The notes under the pieces were generated by a model. The model searched no databases, was not told where the DNA came from, and saw nothing but the letters and a program-made list of their open reading frames with translations. Shown here in pieces: positions 46,375 through 55,081 of a stretch of DNA of 64,000 nucleotides (positions within the stretch are counted from its first letter, which is position 1; each line of letters starts with the position of its first letter). This DNA is from Parachlamydiales bacterium (GTDB taxonomy: Bacteria; Chlamydiota; Chlamydiia; Chlamydiales; Rhabdochlamydiaceae): positions 1-64,000 of the forward strand of contig JAGVMG010000065.1 of the NCBI GenBank assembly GCA_020053915.1, written 5' to 3'. A program made the position numbers and the translations under genes.

Positions 46375-47952
46375 ATGAAACACTACCTCATCATTTTCCT
46401 CCTCCTACTTACCGCCTCCTGTCAAAAAAAAGAGCCCTTACCAAGCGCTCCTTTAGAACACGTCCGATTAAACTTGCGCAGCGAACCTGCGACATTAGAT
46501 CCCCGCAAAGGAGCCGATGTTCTCTCTTGTGAACTCCAAGTTTTCCTCTTCGAAGGCTTGATGCGCTGGTATCCCGATGGCTCACTCGACTTGGGCCAAG
46601 CCTCAGCCTTAGAAATTTCTCAAGATCGCCGCACCTACACTTTTCATTTGCGCGATACGTTTTGGTCCGACGGCTCATCTGTGACCGCCTACGACTTTGA
46701 ACAATCCTGGAAAAACATTCTCGACCCTAATTTCCCATCTCCCAATGCGCACCTCTTCTATCCCATCAAAAATGCAGAAGCCGCTAAAAAAGGAATCACG
46801 CCTCTCTCCGAGGTCGGCATCCACACACCCGACGCGCTCACCCTTATCGTTACTCTTGAGCAACCGACCCCCTATTTTCTCGACCTCACGTCATTTGTCG
46901 CCTTTTGCCCCATTCATCAAGCCAATGCTCTCAAACATCCCGAGTGGGCCTACAACGCAGGGGAGCATTTTATCTCCAACGGCCCCTACCTGCTTGAAGA
47001 GTGGAAACACAACAATGAACTGCGTTTGAAAAAAAATCCTCTCTACTGGGAAAAAGAAAAAATCTCTTGCGCTTCGATCCATTTCAGCATGGTCTCTAAC
47101 GAGAGCACCGTGCTGCAAATGTATCAAAACGGCCAGCTCGATATGGTCGGCACCCCACTCTGCCCCCTTCCCATCGAAGCCGCCCAGTCTCTAGACGAAA
47201 GTGGAGAGCTCCTCCACAAATCAATCGGCTGCACAACCCTGCTCGCGTTCAATACACAGCAATTTCCGTTCCACAACGCCAATATACGCAAAGCGCTTTC
47301 CTACGCCATCCACCGTCAAGAAATCGTCGAGCACATCACCCAACTCAATGAACAGATCGCCTTAAGCGCTATTCCCCCTGTGCTTAAAAACAACCAAAAC
47401 ACGCCCCTCTTTCAGGATAACGATTTAGTGAGAGCACAAGAGCTCTTTGCCTTAGGCCTACAAGAATTAGGACTCTCATCTGCAGAATTTCCAGAAATTT
47501 TCTACACCTATTCCAACACCGATCTCAACCATAACATCGCACAAGCCATCCAGCAACAATGGCAGAAAGCCTTCGGTATCTCCATCAAACTGCAAAGCTA
47601 CGACGCTAAAATCCTGATGAGTAAACTCACCTCAAAAGAATTCAGCGTCGCACAATGCATCTGGATCGCCCAGTTCAAAGACCCCTACAACATCCTAGAA
47701 CGCTTTAAATTCCAGAACAACGCCAAGAACTACCCTTCTTGGGAAAATGCCGAATACATCCGCCTGCTCGATCAGTCTACACAGGAAATCGGTACGAGCC
47801 GCCTTGCCACGCTAGAACAAGCAGAGAAAATCTTCATCGACGAGATGCCGATAGCTCCCATCTACCACTGGGAATACGCCTACCTCGTGAAACCTCACTT
47901 GCAGGGCCTTAAGCTCTGCACCTCTGGCGAGCTGTATTATACCAATAAGTAA
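46375..47952 (+). CDS. oppA: Oligopeptide ABC transporter substrate-binding lipoprotein
   Basis: Extracytoplasmic receptor delivering peptides to an Opp/Dpp permease. The 525-residue family-5 binding protein begins MKHYLIIFLLLLTASCQKK, a lipoprotein signal with lipobox LTASC (Cys at 16). It continues LRSEPATLDPRKGADVLSC, GLMRWYPDG, YTFHLRDTFWSDGSSVTAYDF (the family-5 signature region), and ends near MPIAPIYHWEYAYLVKPHL. No permease genes are adjacent, so it is an orphan receptor. Its start lies just after the rho terminator. Confidence 0.93.
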   Translation: MKHYLIIFLLLLTASCQKKEPLPSAPLEHVRLNLRSEPATLDPRKGADVLSCELQVFLFEGLMRWYPDGSLDLGQASALEISQDRRTYTFHLRDTFWSDGSSVTAYDFEQSWKNILDPNFPSPNAHLFYPIKNAEAAKKGITPLSEVGIHTPDALTLIVTLEQPTPYFLDLTSFVAFCPIHQANALKHPEWAYNAGEHFISNGPYLLEEWKHNNELRLKKNPLYWEKEKISCASIHFSMVSNESTVLQMYQNGQLDMVGTPLCPLPIEAAQSLDESGELLHKSIGCTTLLAFNTQQFPFHNANIRKALSYAIHRQEIVEHITQLNEQIALSAIPPVLKNNQNTPLFQDNDLVRAQELFALGLQELGLSSAEFPEIFYTYSNTDLNHNIAQAIQQQWQKAFGISIKLQSYDAKILMSKLTSKEFSVAQCIWIAQFKDPYNILERFKFQNNAKNYPSWENAEYIRLLDQSTQEIGTSRLATLEQAEKIFIDEMPIAPIYHWEYAYLVKPHLQGLKLCTSGELYYTNK

Positions 47953-47954
47953 TT

Positions 47955-49115
47955 TCAAAAATCGCGCAAGACTTTGGGATGATAAAAAATGGGCAAACGA
48001 TGCTTTTTTGCCATCAAAGAAAGCCAGGAATCAACATAACGGCTGGGCTGCTTAATCAGCATAAGAACACCTTTGATTTTTGGAGGCTTTAAGCCAAACT
48101 CCCGGCAACTCCAAGGAGAGTGCACCAAAACTTCATTGTGATCAGCGTCAAAATAAGAATCGCATACGCGACTTGTTAACGTTTTCCTATCTTCAAACTG
48201 ACCCGCTTGATGCCAACATCCAAAATAGTGCTCTCTATAAGGATCAAGCATGTGATGCAAATGTTGATCTGCAACATCATGAATATGCTGTAGTTCAGCA
48301 GCGATTCCCATTCCTTTTCTACGAAAAAGAGTGCTGAAATCTCTTCTTTGTTTTTCAGCTCTGTTTTCATGATCTTGAACTTGATCTTCACGGAAAACAT
48401 CGCCGAGCCTATTTAGCCAAAGATGATACCGAATTTGCTTCAAATCAGAATCGACACTCTCTATTTTTGCATTAATCAATAAGGAACGAATATAATTGTT
48501 TACGGCTCTAATTTGATAACTTGAAGCTAAAAAGCTATGATTGCCTTTAGAGACACATTCACTGTCTGAAGCGGCGATGATAGACTCTTGAGGAACATCA
48601 AGGATAAGACCTACTGATAGACGAAAAACTTTCGCGACTTGATTAGGATCAAACAGGCTAGTCGAAAAATATTGATCGTTAAATTCTCCATTAGATTGAA
48701 GCAATTGCTCAGCATTACTAAAACCTGTTGTATGAATAAAAACAGGATCTGCTAGTAAATGCTTACGCTCTTTCATAAACAAATACCGACGCACTGAACT
48801 CTCAAAAGAAGAAACAATGCCAGCAGACGGCTTAAGTCCGATCTCTTCAAACGAGGGCTCTTGGTAACTCCAAAGGCGATTCATCTCTTTGAAATTATCC
48901 ATAATTTGTTTGGTTAAGTGCAGCGAATGTTTAACGTCCTGATCCAAAGGGAACTCATCAGCGCGATACCCCATGTAACCTAAGACTTGATCCAATGAAG
49001 GCCAAGAGCCATCTAAAGCCGGCTTAAACTTCCTACTTTCTAAAACTCTGTCAATAATGACGGGCTCAGAAAGCCCAACTCTTAGCGTTTGAGCAATCAC
49101 TCGATTTAAGAGCAT
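47955..49115 (-). CDS. Unknown 386-residue protein with possible ADP-ribosyltransferase-like core
   Basis: I do not recognise a family firmly. The first 110 residues are helical. A central block reads VFIHTTGFSNAEQLL, then QYFSTSLFDPNQVAKVF, VGLILDVPQESIIAASDSE and SFLASSYQIR. A beta strand with His-Thr, an 'S-T-S' strand and a later acidic segment recall the order in ADP-ribosyltransferase-like folds; this is pattern-level inference. The C-terminal third has many His and Trp and a VHSPWSCREFGLKPPKIKGV segment. There is no signal peptide or membrane helix, so it would be cytoplasmic or secreted by a leaderless route. It converges on oppA. Confidence 0.6.
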   Translation of the reverse strand: MLLNRVIAQTLRVGLSEPVIIDRVLESRKFKPALDGSWPSLDQVLGYMGYRADEFPLDQDVKHSLHLTKQIMDNFKEMNRLWSYQEPSFEEIGLKPSAGIVSSFESSVRRYLFMKERKHLLADPVFIHTTGFSNAEQLLQSNGEFNDQYFSTSLFDPNQVAKVFRLSVGLILDVPQESIIAASDSECVSKGNHSFLASSYQIRAVNNYIRSLLINAKIESVDSDLKQIRYHLWLNRLGDVFREDQVQDHENRAEKQRRDFSTLFRRKGMGIAAELQHIHDVADQHLHHMLDPYREHYFGCWHQAGQFEDRKTLTSRVCDSYFDADHNEVLVHSPWSCREFGLKPPKIKGVLMLIKQPSRYVDSWLSLMAKKHRLPIFYHPKVLRDF

Positions 49116-49288
49116 CTTTTTTCCTCAGCAAAATAATTCGTGAAAAGCTATCAAACGCTCGAATTTTTTTCCGTTAATTTCTTACACCTTAACTCCAACT
49201 TTTGACACATGTTCGGGATAACCCTGGATTGCTATATTAATTTTTAGTATAGACAGTCGAGAGTGCCCTAAAGCATGAAAGAGGTTTC

Positions 49289-50959
49289 ATGACATCCAGT
49301 TTTTTCACCGAATTGGAAGGTTTCCTAGAGGCACATCCTCAGTATCACTCTCAGTTCTCCGATTCTGATCTCGAGCAAGAACTCTCTCAAACTCTTTCGC
49401 GCGACGACTTGAAGAGTCTTGGGCTTCCCGAAACTGTGCTCTTTCCGATCTTACGCCCTTTACCTCGCTCTCATCTCCAAACAGATCCTAGTCTAACACG
49501 AATCAAACCAGCGTTTCGCTCCTTGCCAGACTTAAAACGCCTTCTCATTACAAAAGCCGTATCTTCGGTCTATCTCTCACACCCACCATCGAACCCCTTT
49601 TCAGTGATCCTCTTCACCTGGGTCATCGCAGACGGATGGGGAGATTATTATGCGCAAAAAGAAACCGCGCGCCTGCTTCTAAAAGCTTACCCTCAACTCA
49701 ATCTCACCCTTGTCACTCTTATCCACCAAGATAAGAGAGCACCATCCGAGGGACGATGGAACGAAATTGTCATCCGCTACTCAGGAGAGATCAACCAACC
49801 GATCTCTTATGCGCCTTTTTCAGAACAGCTCTGCACACTGCTCAAACACGCCGATCTCATCCTTGAAACTCCTACGCCCTTTGTCGATATGTCTTGTTAT
49901 GCGTCCAAGGAAAAAATCCTTCGGATTGGGGAGCATTGCGCATTGCGCTCTTATCCTTATCACCCTCATACCGGCGCCTATAGTATGGGCCTGCATTTTT
50001 TAGAGACTGGGATCTTGTGCAAACAGCTCCCACCCCCAGCGCCGTTTGAAGAGGACGTGTTTACGATGCTACATCATGATCACTACAGAGAAACGCACAC
50101 TTTCAATTGCGCCTATACCAAAACTGTGCGCGGCACTTACCTCTACCTTCTCACTCTGTGCAGCACTCTTCGCGACAATCCAAAAGATTGCGACATCTGT
50201 ATGCTGCACATGCCGCATCTTTCTCTCGTTTTGGACAAATACTTTAAAACTCCTTCCTGTCCAGGATCTCAATTTCTATCCCGCTGCAAAGTGAAAGAAA
50301 TCCGAATCTGCGTGAAGGACAAATGCACGCACCTCCCCATTGCTAGCACAGGTAAAATTGTTCGATTATTCCCTACAGAAAATCTTTCTCAGAACCAAGT
50401 GATCGCGCTTATGTCTTTGTCCCAACATCTCATCGGCTGTACAGGCGATCAATCCCTTTTAGAAGCCATCGCAACAGGCACCCCTTTTTTCTATGATCCA
50501 CCTCCTATAAAAAGACAGTTCTTGCGAGATCTTCAGCTCATTGCCGCGACACGTATTTCTCCACAACTGGCAAAATTCTTTGATTTACTTCTCGTCAATC
50601 CCCACCTCCCTCTTGGCGACATCGATCAAGGTTGGGTCAGCGAAGAGGATATCCGCATCAATTCCTACCGCCTTTCTCTAGACGAAGACACAGAAGAAAA
50701 GATCGCTCTCTCTTTAGCGAACCTTCTCAACGCTTCCAGGCTCAGCCAAGACTTTATAACCCTGCATCAGATCCTAAAAACTGAATATGCGTTCGAACCT
50801 ATTTTATTAGGTCTGATCAATCGCACACTGATGCATCAATGCAATCCCGCTCTAGCAGCTTTTGAAACTCAAGAAATCGATGCATTTGCATCAAGTCAGC
50901 AAAATGGCAAAACAACGCTGGAAAAGATCATTCACAAATTGCATGAAATGGAGAAATGA
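49289..50959 (+). CDS. Unknown 556-residue protein with GT-B-glycosyltransferase-like C-terminal region
   Basis: A cytoplasmic-looking protein without a signal peptide. The central part holds FTWVIADGWGDYYAQKETARLLLKAYP, like the N-terminal Rossmann domain of GT-B enzymes. Later IVRLFPTENLSQNQVIALMS, then LIGCTGDQSLLEAIATGTPFFYDPP (about 385-410), resembles the donor-side loop of GT-B transferases (G-x-T-G-D-x-S, E-A, G-x-P). The first 95 residues are a separate helical domain. Cysteine pairs such as DNPKDCDICMLHM and CRCV-like runs are notable. It is followed after about 15 bases by a kinase-like gene, so the two probably act together. Substrate unknown. Confidence 0.6.
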   Translation: MTSSFFTELEGFLEAHPQYHSQFSDSDLEQELSQTLSRDDLKSLGLPETVLFPILRPLPRSHLQTDPSLTRIKPAFRSLPDLKRLLITKAVSSVYLSHPPSNPFSVILFTWVIADGWGDYYAQKETARLLLKAYPQLNLTLVTLIHQDKRAPSEGRWNEIVIRYSGEINQPISYAPFSEQLCTLLKHADLILETPTPFVDMSCYASKEKILRIGEHCALRSYPYHPHTGAYSMGLHFLETGILCKQLPPPAPFEEDVFTMLHHDHYRETHTFNCAYTKTVRGTYLYLLTLCSTLRDNPKDCDICMLHMPHLSLVLDKYFKTPSCPGSQFLSRCKVKEIRICVKDKCTHLPIASTGKIVRLFPTENLSQNQVIALMSLSQHLIGCTGDQSLLEAIATGTPFFYDPPPIKRQFLRDLQLIAATRISPQLAKFFDLLLVNPHLPLGDIDQGWVSEEDIRINSYRLSLDEDTEEKIALSLANLLNASRLSQDFITLHQILKTEYAFEPILLGLINRTLMHQCNPALAAFETQEIDAFASSQQNGKTTLEKIIHKLHEMEK

Positions 50960-50974
50960 GCCACAATCTTGAAC

Positions 50975-51850
50975 ATGAAAAAATTCTCACTCTACATCCT
51001 TACATTCTCTCTTCTCATTTTAAGCATCTCGCTTCTCGACCGCTACTTTCTCAAACTCAATGACGGCTTTTGCATCCGCACCATTTTAAACATTTTGCCT
51101 CCCGATCAAGAAAGAGAATCTTCACTTCTTCCCTTAACCGATCTCTCTTCTGTCTTTTCCCAAGAATTTCATTACTTGGCGAGAGGCCATCAATCTTATG
51201 CCTTTATCAGCGCCGATGAAAAATATGTGATCAAGTTTTACCGCTTTCCCTCTCATCTACGTCCCTTTCCCTGGCTGAACCACCCGATCTCTTCCAGGTT
51301 CAGCACACGAAGACAGCAGATCATGGAATACAACTTAGAAAAACTCGATCTCACATTTAACAGCTACAAGATCGCCTACGAAGAGATGCCAGAAGAGACA
51401 GGTCTTCTCTGGATCCATTTGACATCTTCGAGCAACTGGAACCAAACCATAACCCTGATTGACCGTACCGGTAACCGCTACACAGTCCCTTTAGACCCCT
51501 TGTGCTTTGTCGTTCAGAAAAAAGCCGAGCTCATATTCCCTTCGCTTGAAGAGACTTTAAGCCACCACGACTTAGAAGGAGCAAAACGGATCATTGATGG
51601 AATTTGCGAATTAATTACGGCCCGTTCCCAAAAGGGGATTAAAGACACAGATGCAATTCTAGAAAAAAATTACGGTTGGGATGGCAATCGAGCACTTTCC
51701 ATCGATGTGGGACGGTTTATTTCTGCTCAAACAGAAGAAAATCTTTGTCACGAAGTGCACGCCATTACTTACCCTCTAGAAAACTGGCTACAAACCCGTG
51801 AACCTGAGTTACTTGAATACTACAAAGAAAAGATTGAAAACATTAGATAA
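50975..51850 (+). CDS. Membrane-anchored protein with divergent kinase-like fold
   Basis: From ATG 50975 (50969 would be TTG) the protein has 291 residues: a hydrophobic N-terminal anchor (about 4-22), then a kinase-like domain. The N lobe reads YLARGHQSYAFISADEKYVI then KFYRF, resembling a glycine-rich loop and the ATP-binding Lys (residue 87). The C lobe has KGIKDTDAILEKNYG (224-234, a catalytic-loop-like D...N, spacing one residue longer than the classic 5) and LSIDVGRF (Asp 244, DFG-like D-V-G). Between are charged helices. With this topology the kinase part would be periplasmic or, if type-II oriented, cytoplasmic; this is not resolved. It is cotranscribed with the GT-B-like gene. Confidence 0.6.
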   Translation: MKKFSLYILTFSLLILSISLLDRYFLKLNDGFCIRTILNILPPDQERESSLLPLTDLSSVFSQEFHYLARGHQSYAFISADEKYVIKFYRFPSHLRPFPWLNHPISSRFSTRRQQIMEYNLEKLDLTFNSYKIAYEEMPEETGLLWIHLTSSSNWNQTITLIDRTGNRYTVPLDPLCFVVQKKAELIFPSLEETLSHHDLEGAKRIIDGICELITARSQKGIKDTDAILEKNYGWDGNRALSIDVGRFISAQTEENLCHEVHAITYPLENWLQTREPELLEYYKEKIENIR

Positions 51851-51918
51851 TTTTAATCTTTTGTATTGTTAATTAACTTAAGACAAAGCATGATAGTTTG
51901 AAAAAACCAAGGAAAATT

Positions 51919-52296
51919 ATGCTCTATACACCATTTCTCCTTATAAGCACCCTGCTCGCTGCGTTTACCGCTCCTATACCGCCGGCTACAGATAATCCGC
52001 CTCCGACTGTGGTCACCATTGATAACACTACCTTAGAGGCCCCTAAATCCGCTAAGCTCGTTCACGTCAAAAGCAATTTCACTGTCGTTGAGTTCATCGG
52101 AGAAGATACGATCATTCACGATGCAATTTTAGCGAAAGAAATGCTCGAAAGGGGCGTGTTAATTCCTCCTGCACTTCAGGGTCTCTACCACGGCAAAGAA
52201 GCCATCCGGTTAGGGGAAGAGGAATTTCAAAGAGCGTTTAAGGAAATTTTTTGCGTCAACATCTTCAGCTCAAGTAATTACGTCTGGCAAGAGTAA
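51919..52296 (+). CDS. Small secreted protein of unknown function
   Basis: From ATG 51919 (AAGGA just upstream; the earlier 51898 codon is TTG) the 125-residue product has a signal peptide MLYTPFLLISTLLAAFTAP. A proline/threonine-rich linker (IPPATDNPPPTVVTI) and a compact domain with KSNFTVVEFIGEDTIIHDAIL and LIPPALQGLYHGKEAI follow. One Cys remains in the mature part. Its 3' end overlaps the converging phosphoribosyltransferase gene by 32 bases. Family unknown. Confidence 0.65.
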   Translation: MLYTPFLLISTLLAAFTAPIPPATDNPPPTVVTIDNTTLEAPKSAKLVHVKSNFTVVEFIGEDTIIHDAILAKEMLERGVLIPPALQGLYHGKEAIRLGEEEFQRAFKEIFCVNIFSSSNYVWQE

Positions 52297-52906
52297 TGAT
52301 TTCCGCATCGGTTGTTTGATCGAAGACCTCATAAAAACTTCCGACCGATTCAAAAAAGGAAGGGCTATATAAGCAGACGACCTGATCGACTTCTTTTTCT
52401 ATTTTCTGCAAAGAATCAGGCGCTGCCACAGGCACGGCAAGCACCAGAGTTTTAACTCCCGAAGAGCGCAAAGAATGGATCGCAACGCGCATGCTTGCTC
52501 CCGTTGCAATTCCATCATCCACTAATATCACCGTTTTATTTTGAACATCGAGCGGACTGGCATGACTGCGATAAAGAGAGAGCCTCTCTTTGATCAAAGC
52601 CCGTTGACGGTCCACTTCCCGCTGCAAATAATCTCGAGACACACCTAAAAGAGAGACCAAAGATTCATTAAATACCCCTTCTCCTGATTCCGAAATCGCG
52701 CCCAGCGCTAGCTCCTCATTACCAGGCGCGCCGATTTTTCGAACCACGATGACATTTAAAGGGACGTGCAATGCAGCGGCAATTTCTGCCGCAACAATCA
52801 CACCGCCCCTAGCAAGTCCAATCACAATCAGATCTTTGCAATCGCAAAAAGCAATCAGCTCTTCTGCCAATTGACGCCCTGCATCGGAACGGTCTTTAAA
52901 TATCAT
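52265..52906 (-). CDS. Phosphoribosyltransferase-family protein
   Basis: The 213-residue protein has a type-I PRTase fold: LIVIGLARGGVIVAAEIA, then NVIVVRKIGAPGNEELALGAI (the flexible loop) and the PRPP-binding motif TVILVDDGIATGASM (about 125-139). This is the widespread stand-alone family often described as putative phosphoribosyltransferase; its base substrate is not known. The ATG directly follows the speD stop codon, so it is coupled to speD and forms the third gene of a methyltransferase-speD-PRTase operon. Confidence 0.87.
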   Translation of the reverse strand: MIFKDRSDAGRQLAEELIAFCDCKDLIVIGLARGGVIVAAEIAAALHVPLNVIVVRKIGAPGNEELALGAISESGEGVFNESLVSLLGVSRDYLQREVDRQRALIKERLSLYRSHASPLDVQNKTVILVDDGIATGASMRVAIHSLRSSGVKTLVLAVPVAAPDSLQKIEKEVDQVVCLYSPSFFESVGSFYEVFDQTTDAEIITLARRNYLS

Positions 52907-53353
52907 TTACGGTTCCCTAATCGCTTCGTTACGTAAAAGCGTTCGCTGGTCCACGCTTTTAGGTTTCAGATACTCTTGTAAAACTGCATCGAATTTTTCC
53001 GAAGAACATTTATCTCCGCACGTAAAGAGATCGACAAAACAAGCGCCATGTTCAGGATAGGTATGAATGCTCGCATGACTCTCAGAAAGCAAGATCACCA
53101 TGGTCAGTCCATGAGGAGGAAATACATAACGAGACGATTGCAAAATGGTAGCACCACTTTCATTCGCAGCGCGCGTCATTGCATCTGTGAGGCCATCCAC
53201 ATCGCATAAAGCATCTAGATCGCATTCACAATAACTAGCCAAAAAATGCACCCCTTTAAATTGATAAAGTTCCGTTTCGTTTGCATTCACTACAGAGAGA
53301 AAAGAGGCACACACGCAAGCACAACATAGAAAAATAAAACGCAGTAGAGACAT
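52907..53353 (-). CDS. speD: S-adenosylmethionine decarboxylase proenzyme with an N-terminal signal peptide
   Basis: Pyruvoyl-dependent enzyme that makes decarboxylated SAM for polyamine synthesis. The 148-residue protein has the self-processing site LLSESHASIHTYPEHG with the pyruvoyl-forming Ser92, His97 and, 20 residues after the Ser, Cys112 in FTCGDKC: the catalytic set of bacterial SpeD (Ser63, His68, Cys83 in Thermotoga). Unusually, the enzyme core (from about residue 32) is preceded by MSLLRFIFLCCACVCASFLS then VVNA, a convincing signal peptide. No later ATG is available, only a GTG without a ribosome site. The enzyme therefore appears exported. No spermidine synthase gene is nearby. 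It lies 17 bases after the methyltransferase gene. Confidence 0.85.
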   Translation of the reverse strand: MSLLRFIFLCCACVCASFLSVVNANETELYQFKGVHFLASYCECDLDALCDVDGLTDAMTRAANESGATILQSSRYVFPPHGLTMVILLSESHASIHTYPEHGACFVDLFTCGDKCSSEKFDAVLQEYLKPKSVDQRTLLRNEAIREP

Positions 53354-53370
53354 AGTATCTTCAAAAGCTC

Positions 53371-54219
53371 CTATAAATTAGTTTTCCAATAAAATTCATA
53401 TGCGCCTCGCTCCAATAAGGTAAGCGAAACACTCTTATTTTGTTTTCTTAAGGCTTTAGAAATCGCATCGACAGAAAGAGGCGACACCCCGAAATGCTGA
53501 GGAATCAGTGTTCCGATAAAGAACCCCGCATTGATATGTCTAAAAACACGATTAATTAACCTTGCCTGATCTTCCTTGCAGAGCTCGGAAAAACTCCCAT
53601 CGCTAAAAACACAATCATAAGCACCCCCCGAAGGAAGCGTATCAAATGTATAAAAGTGCACATTGTCGATTCCAAAATGCTTTAAATAAATTTGCGCCAG
53701 CTGCACTTGAGGAGCAAAATCGACAATCGTGTAACTGGAGAAAGAAAATGCGTCGTGCATGATTTTACACAGACCTCCATAGCCCGCACCGATTTGAAGC
53801 AGGTGTTTACCAAAGACATCTCCTAAATTGCATTTAATCTTCGCCGCAAATTCAACATAATGCAAGGTTGTTGGGGAGAAAGATCCCCACTCTGCATAAT
53901 CCCAAACTTTGGGATTGCCCCAACAATCATTGGCTCGAAACAGCGCTTTTTTTTCCGCGAATTCTGGAACACTGTGCTCAATTCCTTTCAATGCAAACAA
54001 ACCTTCTTCATAAGATCGATTCTCCCAAAGCAAATTAAAATAGGAGTCTGATTTGAATTGAGAAAATTTTTCCTCATTATAAGCTGCTTCTATACACAAT
54101 TCTGAGAACACAGGCTGATGATAAATCGCTCGTAAACGCACAGAATATTTGTCTTTCTTCTGACACCCACAAAGAAAAATGATAAAGGACAGAAAACATC
54201 CAATACAGACTTTCGACAT
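53371..54219 (-). CDS. Lipoprotein with SAM-dependent (sugar O-)methyltransferase domain
   Basis: From ATG 54217-54219 (the upstream codon at 54234 is GTG) the protein has 282 residues. It begins MSKVCIGCFLSFIIFLCGCQ, with a lipobox ending Cys (LCGC). The body has GNPKVWDYAEWGSFSPTTLH and the SAM-binding loop LLQIGAGYGGLCKIMHDAF (about 140-158), followed by YTIVDFAPQVQLAQIYL (acidic second strand) and YDCVFSDGSFSEL. This pattern is that of the putative sugar O-methyltransferase group that includes the GGGYGGL-type loop. A methyltransferase with a lipoprotein signal is unusual, because SAM is normally cytoplasmic. It heads the operon with speD. Confidence 0.75.
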   Translation of the reverse strand: MSKVCIGCFLSFIIFLCGCQKKDKYSVRLRAIYHQPVFSELCIEAAYNEEKFSQFKSDSYFNLLWENRSYEEGLFALKGIEHSVPEFAEKKALFRANDCWGNPKVWDYAEWGSFSPTTLHYVEFAAKIKCNLGDVFGKHLLQIGAGYGGLCKIMHDAFSFSSYTIVDFAPQVQLAQIYLKHFGIDNVHFYTFDTLPSGGAYDCVFSDGSFSELCKEDQARLINRVFRHINAGFFIGTLIPQHFGVSPLSVDAISKALRKQNKSVSLTLLERGAYEFYWKTNL

Positions 54220-54432
54220 CTCGTTCTGAAGCACACTCTTTTAAAAGAAAATCGCTATATGAATCTATTTTAGTAAATTTGGATGGGATGATACCCATCC
54301 GATGATTTTTATAACATCTTCATTTTTCTGTATCTTGAAGCTCCCCCTAGGAAGAAATAATATTTTGACTATATGCCGTTTTTTATTTAGGATCACAAAA
54401 TTCAATGACCTCAATCAACTTTTGGAGTTTTT

Positions 54433-55035
54433 ATGAACATGGAGAAATACTGGAGCTCAAAACGTCTGCACTATTGGATCTTTAGCGCGGCGTGTTTCAT
54501 TTCAATGCCACATGCCTTTTCAAACAACACAAGCGCCCAAGCATTTACTTTTATTTATCAAGATCCCCAGTCTTATGAAATTATTAAAACGGGCCGATGG
54601 AACGCAAATTCAGCTTCATTCATGTACCTTTACTTTTTATCGAGCGCCTTTTTTGCTTCAAATGAGCCGATCCTTTACCAAATTGCCAATGGAGCCAATC
54701 CACTGCCAGGAGCCTCTTATTCTTTCAATAATGGATTATTTTCCTTCACCACCCCAGGAATTTATCAAGTGACCATTGCAGTTCAAGCAACCACAGGAGG
54801 AACAGTTTCTCTCCAGCAATTTACTGGAGATAATAACATAGATACAAGTCCTGGTACCAGTGTTGTACAGTTCAATTGCGCCGTTGGCTCACTTACATCA
54901 ACAACAATTAACATCACAATCCCCAGCATTGGAGGCACAGGCATTCAAGGCGGTTTTCAAGTGATCAACACAGGAGGCATCACATGTGAAACCGGTACCT
55001 ACGTCCAGGTCACACAACTTTCTGCCATATTATAA
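54433..55035 (+). CDS. Secreted beta-sandwich (C1q/TNF-like) protein
   Basis: The 200-residue protein has a signal peptide ending near residue 31 (SMPHAFSNN). The body is rich in Gly, Thr, Ser and aromatic residues with regular short strands: ASYSFNNGLFSFTTPGIYQV then TIAVQA, LTSTTINITIPSIGG, GITCETGTYVQVTQLSAIL. The 'FTTPGIYQVTIAV' strand and the final 'YVQVTQL' strand resemble jelly-roll domains of the C1q/TNF/BclA-C type. It lies 46 bases before the MOMP-like porin gene, so both are probably surface components expressed together. GGAG is placed six bases from the ATG. Confidence 0.65.
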   Translation: MNMEKYWSSKRLHYWIFSAACFISMPHAFSNNTSAQAFTFIYQDPQSYEIIKTGRWNANSASFMYLYFLSSAFFASNEPILYQIANGANPLPGASYSFNNGLFSFTTPGIYQVTIAVQATTGGTVSLQQFTGDNNIDTSPGTSVVQFNCAVGSLTSTTINITIPSIGGTGIQGGFQVINTGGITCETGTYVQVTQLSAIL

Positions 55036-55081
55036 CAAAAATTAACAAATCAATAATTCTGAAATACTTACAGGAGTTTCG

